Source: Bacteroidales bacterium UBA5266 (GTDB taxonomy: Bacteria; Bacteroidota; Bacteroidia; Bacteroidales; WCHB1-69). From it: DNA of 5,847 bases. Location of the stretch: assembly GCA_002411545.1 (NCBI GenBank), contig DHTG01000103.1, forward strand, positions 9,180 to 15,026, in the 5' to 3' direction. This document shows, piece after piece, positions 1 through 5,847 of the stretch (within the stretch, counting starts at the first letter, position 1; every line of letters begins with the position of its first letter). A program made the translations under genes and the position numbers. The notes under the pieces are model-generated. The model did not search any database and was not told where the DNA came from. It was given only the letters and a program-made list of their open reading frames with translations.

Positions 1-1545
1 AATATGGGTTCCAATGTGATAAACGCTATGAGTATCCATTTAAAAATCAACGGTGTCTTGATTCAAAGTTTGCCATGGACCGGTAATCTGAATGTAATGG
101 AAGTCAGTGCACCCATTTATTTAGGCACTTTTGTAGCTTTATCGGGAAGCAATACCCTTATGATATATACAGAATTGCCAAATGGTCAAACAGATAACGA
201 TTTAAGCAATGACACCTTGCGGGTTGAAGTCTATGGATGTGATTCTACTTTATCGGGTCACTATTATGTTGGAGGGAGCGGAGCTGATTATACCAGCATA
301 TCGGAAGCAATAAAAGCATTGTCATATTGTGGAATATCATCTCCTACAACGCTTTATATTAACGCCGGAACATACGTCGAAAACGTGTACATCCCTTCCA
401 TACCGGGGACAAACAGCACACATACATTAACCCTTACATCGGCTAATGGCGATTCTTCTTCCGTAATCATTCAAAGTCCTTCCGAAAAAGCAGCTATCTC
501 ACTTTCTAATACAAACAATATTATCCTGAGAAATTTAACTGTCAATGCTATCTTATCGGGACAAAATTCAAATGCCATAGAATTGAAAAATAGCAATAAA
601 AATATTCTTATTACACATAATTGTATCCAGACTTCCACCGATACGAGTGCTTCGGAAGCCTTAATGGCCATTTATTCCAATAATTCATTGGATACTTCCC
701 TGGTGATTACATATAATTATTTCCACGGTAGTGGAGGTATTTGGATACAATCTGCATCGAATAATTATAGTTCCTACGATATCAGTATTACCCATAATAT
801 TCTTAATCAATTCCATTATTACGGTATTTATATTGCTTATTCCAATGTAAATACCATTTCAAATAATAAACTCTATAAAAATCCCTCTCAAGGGGGCTAT
901 GGATTGTATATAAATTATTCCAATGGAGTAATGTCTGATATTACACGTATTATAAATAATACTATCGTCGGCAACTTTACCACCTTAGCCTATTTGAATT
1001 ATTGTTTCAGCAATCACGGAACGACAGTAGCTGATATTCTATTGGCAAATAATGAGTTTATTCAGAAAGGGAATGGAACATATATGGTTTATCAATCCTA
1101 TGGAGGGAAATGGCAAAACATAAATAACACCTTGCTTGCCACATCCAATGCTTCTATATCGTATATGATGTATAAGTATTCGACCGTTAGCAATGGCATC
1201 AATATAATCAATAATTTATTTGTTAATTTAGGAAATGCCTCTTATCTATTGTATGTTCCAACATCTTCGTATGCAGGCACTGTCGATTACAATAATTATT
1301 ATACTTCTGGAACTGATTTTGTTTATTGGGGAACGTCTTATTCCGGTTTACACGAGTGGCAAAACGCCTACCCCTCCTTAAACATGCATTCAAATACGGT
1401 GAATCCAGGTTTTGCTCAAACCGAAATCAGCGCAGAACCCCTATCATGGGTAGGCTTGATTTGTCCTCGAAATCCATTGATATTACGCGATATTAAAGGA
1501 ATAACCCGCGGACAAAACACCTATATGGGCTGTTATGTGCCTAGC
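1..1545 (+). repeat. Protein-level tandem module, copy 1: end of CARDB-like domain plus beta-helix A
   Basis: First copy of a duplicated unit, truncated at its left end. Landmarks are: ELPNG at residue 57; an N-D-T-L signature at 69-72 closing the Ig-like fold; Cys79 and Cys109 flanking a YVGGSGADYTSISEAI segment typical of the entry strand of pectin-lyase-like beta-helices; about 300 residues of Asn/Ser-rich coils; DYNNYY at 428-433; Trp452 in LHEW; the GLICPR motif at 484-489; and a closing DIKGITRG...MGCY segment. The ending resembles the D-x-x-G-x-x-R...hGAYE ending seen in many Bacteroidota beta-helix surface proteins. Each landmark recurs about 544-547 residues later. The duplication is clear in protein and not obvious in DNA, so it is old. 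Confidence 0.85.
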
Positions 1546-4500
1546 TTTAATTTTGATGCCGGTTTGGAAACGTTTGTATCTCCGCCTCAAAGTGCCATTG
1601 CCGGCACGCCTACTCCCGTAAGCATAAACATAAGCAATTCAGGTACAACCATCTTACAGTCTCTACGTATTCAATGGAAAGTCAACAACAATACCATGAC
1701 CGCCGTTAACATTAGTGGATTAGCATTGGCTCAATATCAAGATACCGTCATCGTAATTGGAAACTATATCCCCGTCAACAATGTAAATGCGAACATCAAA
1801 GCATGGATAGAATTACCCAACGGCCAAGCTATGGATGATAACCAGGCCAATGATACCATCGAAACAACATCATTAGGTTGCAACCAAGTATTAAACGGAA
1901 CCTATCTCGTGGGATCGTCGAGTGCCGATTTCCAAACACTGAACGATGCTTTCCAAGTGCTCACAAGCTGTGGCGTTTCAGGGCCGGTTGTTCTACAAAT
2001 GCTGCCGGGAACGTATAACGGATTTTCTATTAATCAATCTTTTATAGGATGTAATCAGAGCCATACAGTCACTATTACTTCTTCAACAGGCATTGCTTCC
2101 GACGTAGTTTTCCAATCATCGGGGGTAGTTTTAAACCTTGCTAATACTAGCGATTTAGTCTTTACACATATTACTTTGGATGCAAGTTCCGGAACTCGGG
2201 CTATTCAATTGGGAAATGCTTGCGAAAACATCGAAATCAACCAATGTGTGATTAAGGCTAATCCTACGGCAAGTTCTACTACCTATGCCGGAATATATAA
2301 ATCGAGTACGGGCATTGTCAATAACATCCGTATTTTACATAATCGCATTGATGGGGGTTATTACAATATTTATTTTTATGGTGGTGATGGTACAAGTGAT
2401 TACGGAACCAACATAATCATTAATGGAAACATGTTGTCGAATGCCTATTACTATGGAGGTTATTTTTATTATACCGACTTTAACAGTCTTTCCGATAATA
2501 TTGTAAGCTCCCGTTTAAGCAATACGTACAATTATTTCTACGGATTATATAGTGTTTATTGCAATGTGGAATCCTTAAGCGGAAATAAAATTCGTAGTTT
2601 CAATCCTTCTATCAATTATCCCTACGGCATTTACTTGAATTATGTAAATTACAATAACACCCATACCTCAGGCTTAATAGCAAACAACGATATTATCCTT
2701 AATGCAAACTCCACCTCATCGGCTATTTATGTTAGCAATAGCCGCGTAAACATCATGCATAATTCCGTATGGATGGATGGCAGCGGAGCCAATAGACTGA
2801 TTTACCTCAATCCTATCGAAGACTATATGGTAAAAGTTAAAAATAATAATTTAGTAACTACATCTACCAGCGGATATGCTTTGTATCTCAGCAATACTAA
2901 TTATGTGGGCACCTCTTTGTTTATGGATTACAACAATTACTATGCAGCTTATATTGGCTATGCTAACGGCAATGTGGCGAATCTATCCGTTTGGCGAACT
3001 ACCACCCAGCAAGATGCGCATTCGGTAAGCCTTTTGCCTAAGTTTGTCGATGTGTCCAAAGACTTGCGATTGACCGACTACATAGGCTTGATGTGTCCGA
3101 GAGATACTTTGGTTCTTACTGATATGGACAAGAAAGCTCGAACATCCTTAACGGTGATAGGAGCTTATTCGGTAGCACTCTATGAAGATTATGATTTAAG
3201 TGCAGCCTATCTCGTGGAACCTGTCAATGCAATAGGAGGATGTTATCCCGACTATACCTCCGTAAAAATCGCCTTGTCAAACAACGGTATCTTCCCATTT
3301 AACTTTGCTTTAACCCCTTTACATCTACATGTAGAAATAAGTGGAAACATACTTTATCAACATGATACCATCATATCAGCCGGGACATTGGCTGAAATGC
3401 AACAAGATACTTTTGAGATTGCACGTATGATACCCGTCCACATAAACGGCGATTATCACATCCGTGCTTATTTAAGTTGTTCCGTCGACACCATACATTC
3501 CGACGATAGTCTGCAATATACCTATCATGTAAACAAAGCCTATCTCCCCTTGGATATTGATTTCAGCACATCTCCCACAGAAATGACTTTCCATAATCTT
3601 ACCGGTAGTTTGAATTGGGAAGTGATGGCAGGCAATGAAAGCTCTCCCCCTATTTCACCTGTATTTGGCAGTGGTCGATTACGATTTGCTTCGGCATCTG
3701 GGAAAGGATCGATGGCACAGGCTATTACACAACCTCTCGATTTACAAGGCACCTATAGTCCCACCCTTGAGTTTTGGTATGCGCATGACAACAGTGCTCC
3801 CGATGCACGCGACCAAATCAATGTGTATGTCTCTACCGACGGAGGAATTACTTATACCTCTTTGATTAATGTATTTCGCTATGATTCCAACTTTAAAACC
3901 CCCACATGGAAATACTACCGAGTGGATTTGTCGGCTTATTCCAATCAATCCTGTGTTGTTTTTGCTTTTGAAGCACAGAGTTACGGAGGTAATAATCAAA
4001 ACATCGACCGCATTCGTGTAGCGGCAGCTCCCGATATTAAAATCAGCGAAATTCTGGTGCCCGATTTGCAAGATTGTGATTTTATGAATAAATCATTGAA
4101 GCTCATCATAAGCAACAACACCTCCCAAACTTTCGATTTTAGTCATAACAACACTCATTTGAACGTAAATCTGACATATCCTACCGGACCTTCCTTTGAT
4201 ACAACCTATATATTAAATACTAAGGTATTACTAGGAGGACAAAGCGATACCCTGGTGATAGTCAACAATTATGACTTTAATATCCATGGAAGCTATAGAC
4301 TCCTCACGTTTATCAACAGCGTTGATAGCAATTCCTTGAATGACACGTTGCGAAAAACGATTGAAATCAATCCTGACATCGCCATTACCTACATTCGCGA
4401 CATCAGCCCGAAATCGACCGGCGATACGGTATATGCAAGTGCTTGGGTGAAAAATGCCGGAAGCCCAAAGGTAACACAAGTGCCATTACGCTTGAAAATC

Positions 4501-5343
4501 AACAATGCAAATGACATAACCGAAACATTGAATGCCTCTTTGCTTCCCGGCGATTCTATATATTACACCTTTAAGAAGGGATTTATCGTACCCGAAGCGA
4601 ATCTCATCCAACCCTATTATCAATTATCCATACAATCTGAACTTGCTTGCGATGTGGTTGCAGCCAATAATATGAAGTTTATCAACGCTCGCATCATTGT
4701 CAATGATATTGCTGTTACCAAGATTGAAAAACCAACCGAAGAAGATTGCGATACCGGTTTTCACTTTGTCTATACCGCCGTTGAATTAACCAATCATGGT
4801 GATAGCGACGTCGTTGGGGTTCGATTAATCGTTCATATTGATAGCGGTAATGTAAGAGTAAAAGAATTGGGTCGTACCGTCACGGTCTATGCCAAATCGG
4901 CGGAAACCTTTGCATTTTCCACTCCTTATAAAGTGCCGAATATTGAAGACAGCAACGAAACCTATCGTGTAACAGCCTTTATCAATGCCGTTGAAAAGGA
5001 TATAGATCCACTCAACGACACCCTCCGCATAGAGGCTTGCGTAGTTTATAATCCGGGCTTTGGCATCAATACATATACGGAAAATCAATGGTATGTAGAA
5101 CAAAACCAACCCAATCCTGCCCTGACTTCAACCGTCATCCCTTATTATGTGCCACAGGATGGAGAAATTCGTTGTATACTAAGCAGCGTCAAAGGCCAAG
5201 TGTTGTATCAGGAAGTGCAGCAGGCAGAAGCCGGAAAGAACGAATTCTATCTTCCTACGAATCATTTATCCAATGGCATTTATTATTACAGCCTGACATA
5301 CAAAGGCAAAACCATTGTCAGAAAAATGAACGTACAGCGATAG
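1..5343 (+). CDS. Giant T9SS-secreted surface protein with beta-helix and CARDB-like repeats, 5'-partial
   Basis: Very probably an exported cell-surface or released protein; the specific function is not recognisable. The frame is open from base 1 (AAT codon). The ATG at base 4 falls inside a CARDB-like domain whose full copy (residues ~515-625) extends about 30 residues further upstream, so the real start and signal peptide lie left of the window. Numbering from that Met, the order is: partial CARDB-like (to 78), beta-helix A (80-513), CARDB-like (515-625), beta-helix B (627-1058), CARDB-like (1060-1179), jelly-roll (1180-1340), three CARDB-like domains (1343-1681) and the T9SS sorting domain (1697-1779). 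No transmembrane segment is evident. The helices are rich in Asn, Ser, Tyr and Gly, as expected of parallel beta-helix ladders. No polysaccharide lyase or hydrolase catalytic motif could be identified, so an enzyme role is unproven; a structural, adhesive or glycan-contacting role is inference. Gene boundaries at the 3' end and T9SS export are well supported. Confidence 0.93.
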   Translation, partial: NMGSNVINAMSIHLKINGVLIQSLPWTGNLNVMEVSAPIYLGTFVALSGSNTLMIYTELPNGQTDNDLSNDTLRVEVYGCDSTLSGHYYVGGSGADYTSISEAIKALSYCGISSPTTLYINAGTYVENVYIPSIPGTNSTHTLTLTSANGDSSSVIIQSPSEKAAISLSNTNNIILRNLTVNAILSGQNSNAIELKNSNKNILITHNCIQTSTDTSASEALMAIYSNNSLDTSLVITYNYFHGSGGIWIQSASNNYSSYDISITHNILNQFHYYGIYIAYSNVNTISNNKLYKNPSQGGYGLYINYSNGVMSDITRIINNTIVGNFTTLAYLNYCFSNHGTTVADILLANNEFIQKGNGTYMVYQSYGGKWQNINNTLLATSNASISYMMYKYSTVSNGINIINNLFVNLGNASYLLYVPTSSYAGTVDYNNYYTSGTDFVYWGTSYSGLHEWQNAYPSLNMHSNTVNPGFAQTEISAEPLSWVGLICPRNPLILRDIKGITRGQNTYMGCYVPSFNFDAGLETFVSPPQSAIAGTPTPVSINISNSGTTILQSLRIQWKVNNNTMTAVNISGLALAQYQDTVIVIGNYIPVNNVNANIKAWIELPNGQAMDDNQANDTIETTSLGCNQVLNGTYLVGSSSADFQTLNDAFQVLTSCGVSGPVVLQMLPGTYNGFSINQSFIGCNQSHTVTITSSTGIASDVVFQSSGVVLNLANTSDLVFTHITLDASSGTRAIQLGNACENIEINQCVIKANPTASSTTYAGIYKSSTGIVNNIRILHNRIDGGYYNIYFYGGDGTSDYGTNIIINGNMLSNAYYYGGYFYYTDFNSLSDNIVSSRLSNTYNYFYGLYSVYCNVESLSGNKIRSFNPSINYPYGIYLNYVNYNNTHTSGLIANNDIILNANSTSSAIYVSNSRVNIMHNSVWMDGSGANRLIYLNPIEDYMVKVKNNNLVTTSTSGYALYLSNTNYVGTSLFMDYNNYYAAYIGYANGNVANLSVWRTTTQQDAHSVSLLPKFVDVSKDLRLTDYIGLMCPRDTLVLTDMDKKARTSLTVIGAYSVALYEDYDLSAAYLVEPVNAIGGCYPDYTSVKIALSNNGIFPFNFALTPLHLHVEISGNILYQHDTIISAGTLAEMQQDTFEIARMIPVHINGDYHIRAYLSCSVDTIHSDDSLQYTYHVNKAYLPLDIDFSTSPTEMTFHNLTGSLNWEVMAGNESSPPISPVFGSGRLRFASASGKGSMAQAITQPLDLQGTYSPTLEFWYAHDNSAPDARDQINVYVSTDGGITYTSLINVFRYDSNFKTPTWKYYRVDLSAYSNQSCVVFAFEAQSYGGNNQNIDRIRVAAAPDIKISEILVPDLQDCDFMNKSLKLIISNNTSQTFDFSHNNTHLNVNLTYPTGPSFDTTYILNTKVLLGGQSDTLVIVNNYDFNIHGSYRLLTFINSVDSNSLNDTLRKTIEINPDIAITYIRDISPKSTGDTVYASAWVKNAGSPKVTQVPLRLKINNANDITETLNASLLPGDSIYYTFKKGFIVPEANLIQPYYQLSIQSELACDVVAANNMKFINARIIVNDIAVTKIEKPTEEDCDTGFHFVYTAVELTNHGDSDVVGVRLIVHIDSGNVRVKELGRTVTVYAKSAETFAFSTPYKVPNIEDSNETYRVTAFINAVEKDIDPLNDTLRIEACVVYNPGFGINTYTENQWYVEQNQPNPALTSTVIPYYVPQDGEIRCILSSVKGQVLYQEVQQAEAGKNEFYLPTNHLSNGIYYYSLTYKGKTIVRKMNVQR
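1546..3177 (+). repeat. Protein-level tandem module, copy 2: CARDB-like domain plus beta-helix B
   Basis: Complete second copy of the unit. It starts with a full CARDB-like domain (residues 515-625: DAGLETFVSPP..., ISNSGTT, WKVNN, WIELPNG, ending N616-D-T-I). It continues with Cys626 and Cys656 spaced 30 residues apart as in copy 1, the segment YLVGSSSADFQTLNDAF, a long beta-helix, DYNNYY at 975-980, Trp997, a VSLLPKFVD segment, and GLMCPR at 1028-1033. The central coils (780-885) are unusually rich in Tyr. The closing segment reads IGAYS, where copy 1 has MGCY, so one cysteine of copy 1 is not conserved. The role is probably extended-shaft or ligand-contacting; no catalytic residues could be assigned. 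Confidence 0.85.
3181..3540 (+). other. CARDB-like Ig-fold domain 3 within the giant gene
   Basis: Residues 1060-1179 match the pattern of CARDB-like domains in T9SS proteins: DYDLSAAYLVEPVNAIGG, then Cys1080, then a strand ending in the LSNNG turn, a region with two D-T-x motifs, and a final strand GDYHIRAYLSC (Cys1159) followed by DDSL in place of the usual NDTL. Cys1080 and Cys1159 sit in the first and last strands and could form a disulfide. This domain follows beta-helix B just as domain 2 follows helix A, but it is followed by a jelly-roll rather than a third helix. Confidence 0.7.
3541..4023 (+). other. MAM/jelly-roll-like beta-sandwich domain within the giant gene
   Basis: Residues 1180-1340 differ from the surrounding Ig-like repeats. 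The order of features is LPLDIDFS...NWEV, GSGRLRFASASGKG, a strand reading PTLEFWYAH, then DQINVYVSTDGGITYTSL, then WKYYRVDLSAY, and VVFAFEAQSYGGNNQNIDRIRV at the end. This order (a 'complete the leading strand' segment, L-E-F-W-Y/H strand, V-x-V-S-T-D-G-G, Y-R-V-D-L, I-D-x-I/V) is characteristic of MAM-like and cleaved-adhesin-type jelly rolls common in Bacteroidota T9SS proteins. In those families the fold is often a carbohydrate- or protein-binding module. Binding here is inferred, and the exact family is uncertain. Confidence 0.65.
4030..5046 (+). repeat. Array of three CARDB-like domains (4-6) within the giant gene
   Basis: Residues 1343-1457, 1458-1565 and 1566-1681 form three consecutive Ig-like units. 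Each opens with an (I/P)-D-I-x-(I/V) strand (PDIKISEI, PDIAITYI, NDIAVTKI). Each then has an N-x-G/N-x-T-like turn (SNNTS, KNAGS, TNHGD). Each closes with a strand followed by an N-D or N-N signature (NDTLRK at 1446-1451, NNMKF near 1555, NDTLRI at 1671-1676). Two begin with a C-D pair (Cys1358, Cys1582). Such units usually act as spacers between functional domains and the surface anchor, and their position just before the sorting domain fits that. The family call is by pattern; a profile search would settle it. Confidence 0.7.
5092..5340 (+). other. Type IX secretion system C-terminal sorting domain (type A-like)
   Basis: Residues 1697-1779 match the Por-secretion (T9SS) C-terminal sorting domain. 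There is a QNQPNPALTSTVIPYYVPQDG opening (Q-N-x-P-N-P, then T-x-I-x-Y-x-x-P). A strand contains SSVKGQVLYQ (the usual D/S-x-x-G-x-x-V). A further strand leads to LSNGIYYYSLTYKGK (L-x-x-G-I/V-Y-x-Y-x-L). The end is the basic IVRKMNVQR (x-x-K-M-x-V-x-x). This domain directs passage through the outer-membrane T9SS translocon and is normally cleaved by the PorU-type sortase, often with attachment to A-LPS. Its position at the exact C-terminus shows that the 3' end of the gene is intact. Confidence 0.93.
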
Positions 5344-5366
5344 TCTCCTATCGGAAAACGATAAAC

Positions 5367-5393
5367 GGCTCTTGGGGGAAAGTGGGAGCTTTT
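5367..5393 (+). terminator. Candidate intrinsic terminator just after the giant gene
   Basis: Starting 24 bases after the stop codon, GGCTCTTG (5367-5374) can pair with TGGGAGCT (5383-5390) around the loop GGGGAAAG, followed by a short run of T to 5393. Four of the eight pairs are Watson-Crick and four are G-U wobble, and the T run is only four bases, so it is a weak candidate. The position is right for the end of this transcript. Confidence 0.3.
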
Positions 5394-5460
5394 GCATGCC
5401 ATAAACCGCCATGTAGGTCACAAAAATACCCTATGCAAAAAAATATTTAAAATTTGCTTT

Positions 5461-5494
5461 GGGTTGTTTTCCTGTGATTTAAGCGACTCAACCC
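5461..5494. repeat. Inverted repeat GGGTTG / CAACCC
   Basis: GGGTTG (5461-5466) and CAACCC (5489-5494) are perfect complements separated by 22 bases. No T run follows on either side, so it does not look like an intrinsic terminator; it may be a chance stem or a transcript-end structure. Confidence 0.25.
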
Positions 5495-5503
5495 TTCTCC
5501 TAA

Positions 5504-5513
5504 TAGTATACTA
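5504..5513. repeat. Perfect 10-base palindrome TAGTATACTA
   Basis: TAGTATACTA is a perfect palindrome in otherwise low-complexity AT-rich spacer. It could be a protein-binding site, but a palindrome of this size may arise by chance in such sequence and no promoter is recognisable beside it. Confidence 0.25.
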
Positions 5514-5552
5514 AAGCTCGGATACAAAAGCCCGTAAAACAGTCTAAAAACG

Positions 5553-5682
5553 CTTTATACAGCATTTTAGATAAAAAACAGACCGATTTTAGGAAAAATC
5601 TATTAGAAATGCATCTATAACAAAGAAATAGAAAATATACACACATTTTGGGATATTACCATACATTATCTTTATACAGCAT
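5553..5682. repeat. 13-base direct repeat CTTTATACAGCAT, two copies
   Basis: Identical copies occur at 5553-5565 and 5670-5682, 117 bases apart. The first copy lies in the loop side of an imperfect hairpin formed by TCTAAAA (5543-5549) and TTTTAGA (5565-5571). The second supplies the left arm of a different hairpin (CAGCA at 5677-5681 with TGCTG at 5692-5696). The identity is exact and directly visible; the function is unknown. Confidence 0.6.
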
Positions 5683-5704
5683 AAAAAGAGCTGCTGGATT
5701 TTTT
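5677..5704 (+). terminator. Candidate intrinsic terminator in the downstream spacer
   Basis: CAGCA (5677-5681) pairs with TGCTG (5692-5696) around a ten-base loop, and a run of six T follows at 5699-5704. The stem is only five pairs. It could end a long 3' untranslated tail of the giant gene or a small spacer transcript, but it may be fortuitous. Confidence 0.3.
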
Positions 5705-5789
5705 ATTGAAAACCACTTTAAACTTTTCATTATTCTAAATAAATATATATTTTTATATCCGAAAGATTGATTTTTATTTTAAGCTTATT

Positions 5790-5847
5790 GTTCTAGTTAG
5801 AAGAATAAAAGTTCTAGTTAGAACAATAATTGTTTTAATCAGAACTA
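5790..5847. promoter_or_regulatory. Array of three dyad-symmetric sites at 21-base spacing (operator- or iteron-like)
   Basis: Three related sites start at 5790, 5811 and 5832, exactly 21 bases apart. They read GTTCTAGTTAGAAG, GTTCTAGTTAGAAC and GTTTTAATCAGAAC. The middle copy is a perfect dyad, GTTCTA and TAGAAC around a GT centre. Copies 1 and 2 agree at 18 of 21 bases including the linker (AATAA shared); copy 3 is more diverged. Spacing of two helical turns places the sites on one face of the DNA, as for cooperatively bound repressor operators or replication iterons. The array is cut by the window end, so its length and the gene it serves are unseen. The binding protein is not identified; a MarR-like or phage-type repressor is possible. 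Confidence 0.6.

Larger units (their letters stand above)
5344..5847. other. AT-rich non-coding region downstream of the giant gene
   Basis: These 504 bases lack any convincing reading frame on either strand and are visibly richer in A and T than the gene. They contain two weak terminator-like hairpins, a 13-base direct repeat, a 10-base palindrome and a dyad-site array at the right edge. No tRNA, rRNA or recognisable riboswitch was seen. No neighbouring gene starts before the window end. Confidence 0.75.

Noticed and set aside
241..3177. Pectate lyase or other polysaccharide-degrading enzyme
   Set aside because: The beta-helix fold is supported, but I found no recognisable lyase or glycosidase active-site motif, so an enzyme name would be unsupported.
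3540..5109. Several reading frames of 70-109 codons on the minus strand
   Set aside because: All are antisense to clearly coding sequence with recognisable Ig-like and jelly-roll domains, and none shows a protein family signature.
5349..5363. Hairpin TATCG-GAAAA-CGATA just after the stop codon
   Set aside because: It is only five base pairs and has no following T run, so it is not a credible terminator.
5088..5450. A 120-codon reading frame on the + strand overlapping the end of the giant gene
   Set aside because: It lies out of frame over the strongly recognised T9SS sorting domain and its peptide has no domain-like pattern; it is a shadow frame.
5585..5600. Hairpin GATTTT-AGGA-AAAATC
   Set aside because: The stem is almost all A-T and has no T run after it; likely chance in AT-rich sequence.
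5647..5674. Bacteroides-type promoter: TTTG at 5647-5650 with TATCTTTA at 5667-5674
   Set aside because: The -7-like element lacks the final G of TAnnTTTG, the 16-base gap is shorter than usual, and no gene follows.
5656..5730. A 24-codon minus-strand frame beginning MKSLKWFSIK
   Set aside because: It has a plausible basic start but no ribosome site, no clear promoter and no similarity I recognise; frames this short are expected by chance in AT-rich DNA.
5790..5847. CRISPR array
   Set aside because: The spacing is 21 bases with near-identical linkers, repeats are too short and there are no unique spacers of CRISPR length.

Overview
The window holds one very large gene reading rightward and about 500 bases of AT-rich non-coding DNA after it. 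The gene runs in from beyond the left edge: the frame is open from base 1 and the protein begins inside a domain whose complete second copy lies further on. At least 1,780 codons are visible and the gene ends at a TAG at 5341-5343. The product ends in a recognisable type IX secretion (Por) C-terminal sorting domain. It is therefore very probably an exported, cell-surface-anchored or released protein of a Bacteroidota bacterium or a close relative. The moderately AT-rich coding DNA, the much more AT-rich spacer and the lack of Shine-Dalgarno-like sites fit a Bacteroidales-type genome. I cannot name a species.

Layout of the protein (residue 1 = the Met codon at base 4, which is not the true start): end of a CARDB-like Ig-fold domain (to ~78); right-handed beta-helix A (~80-513); second CARDB-like domain (~515-625); beta-helix B (~627-1058); third CARDB-like domain (~1060-1179); a MAM/jelly-roll-like beta-sandwich (~1180-1340); three more CARDB-like domains (~1343-1457, 1458-1565, 1566-1681); T9SS sorting domain (~1697-1779). 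The CARDB + beta-helix pair is an old tandem duplication with a period of about 547 residues. No enzymatic active site could be recognised. A surface stalk or adhesin/carbohydrate-contacting role is an inference from the architecture only.

Bases 5344-5847 contain no credible gene. They hold two weak terminator-like hairpins, a 13-base direct repeat, a 10-base palindrome and, at the extreme right edge, the most intriguing non-coding signal: three dyad-symmetric sites (best copy GTTCTAGTTAGAAC) spaced at exactly 21 bases. The array is cut by the window end and looks like an operator or iteron array belonging to whatever lies to the right.
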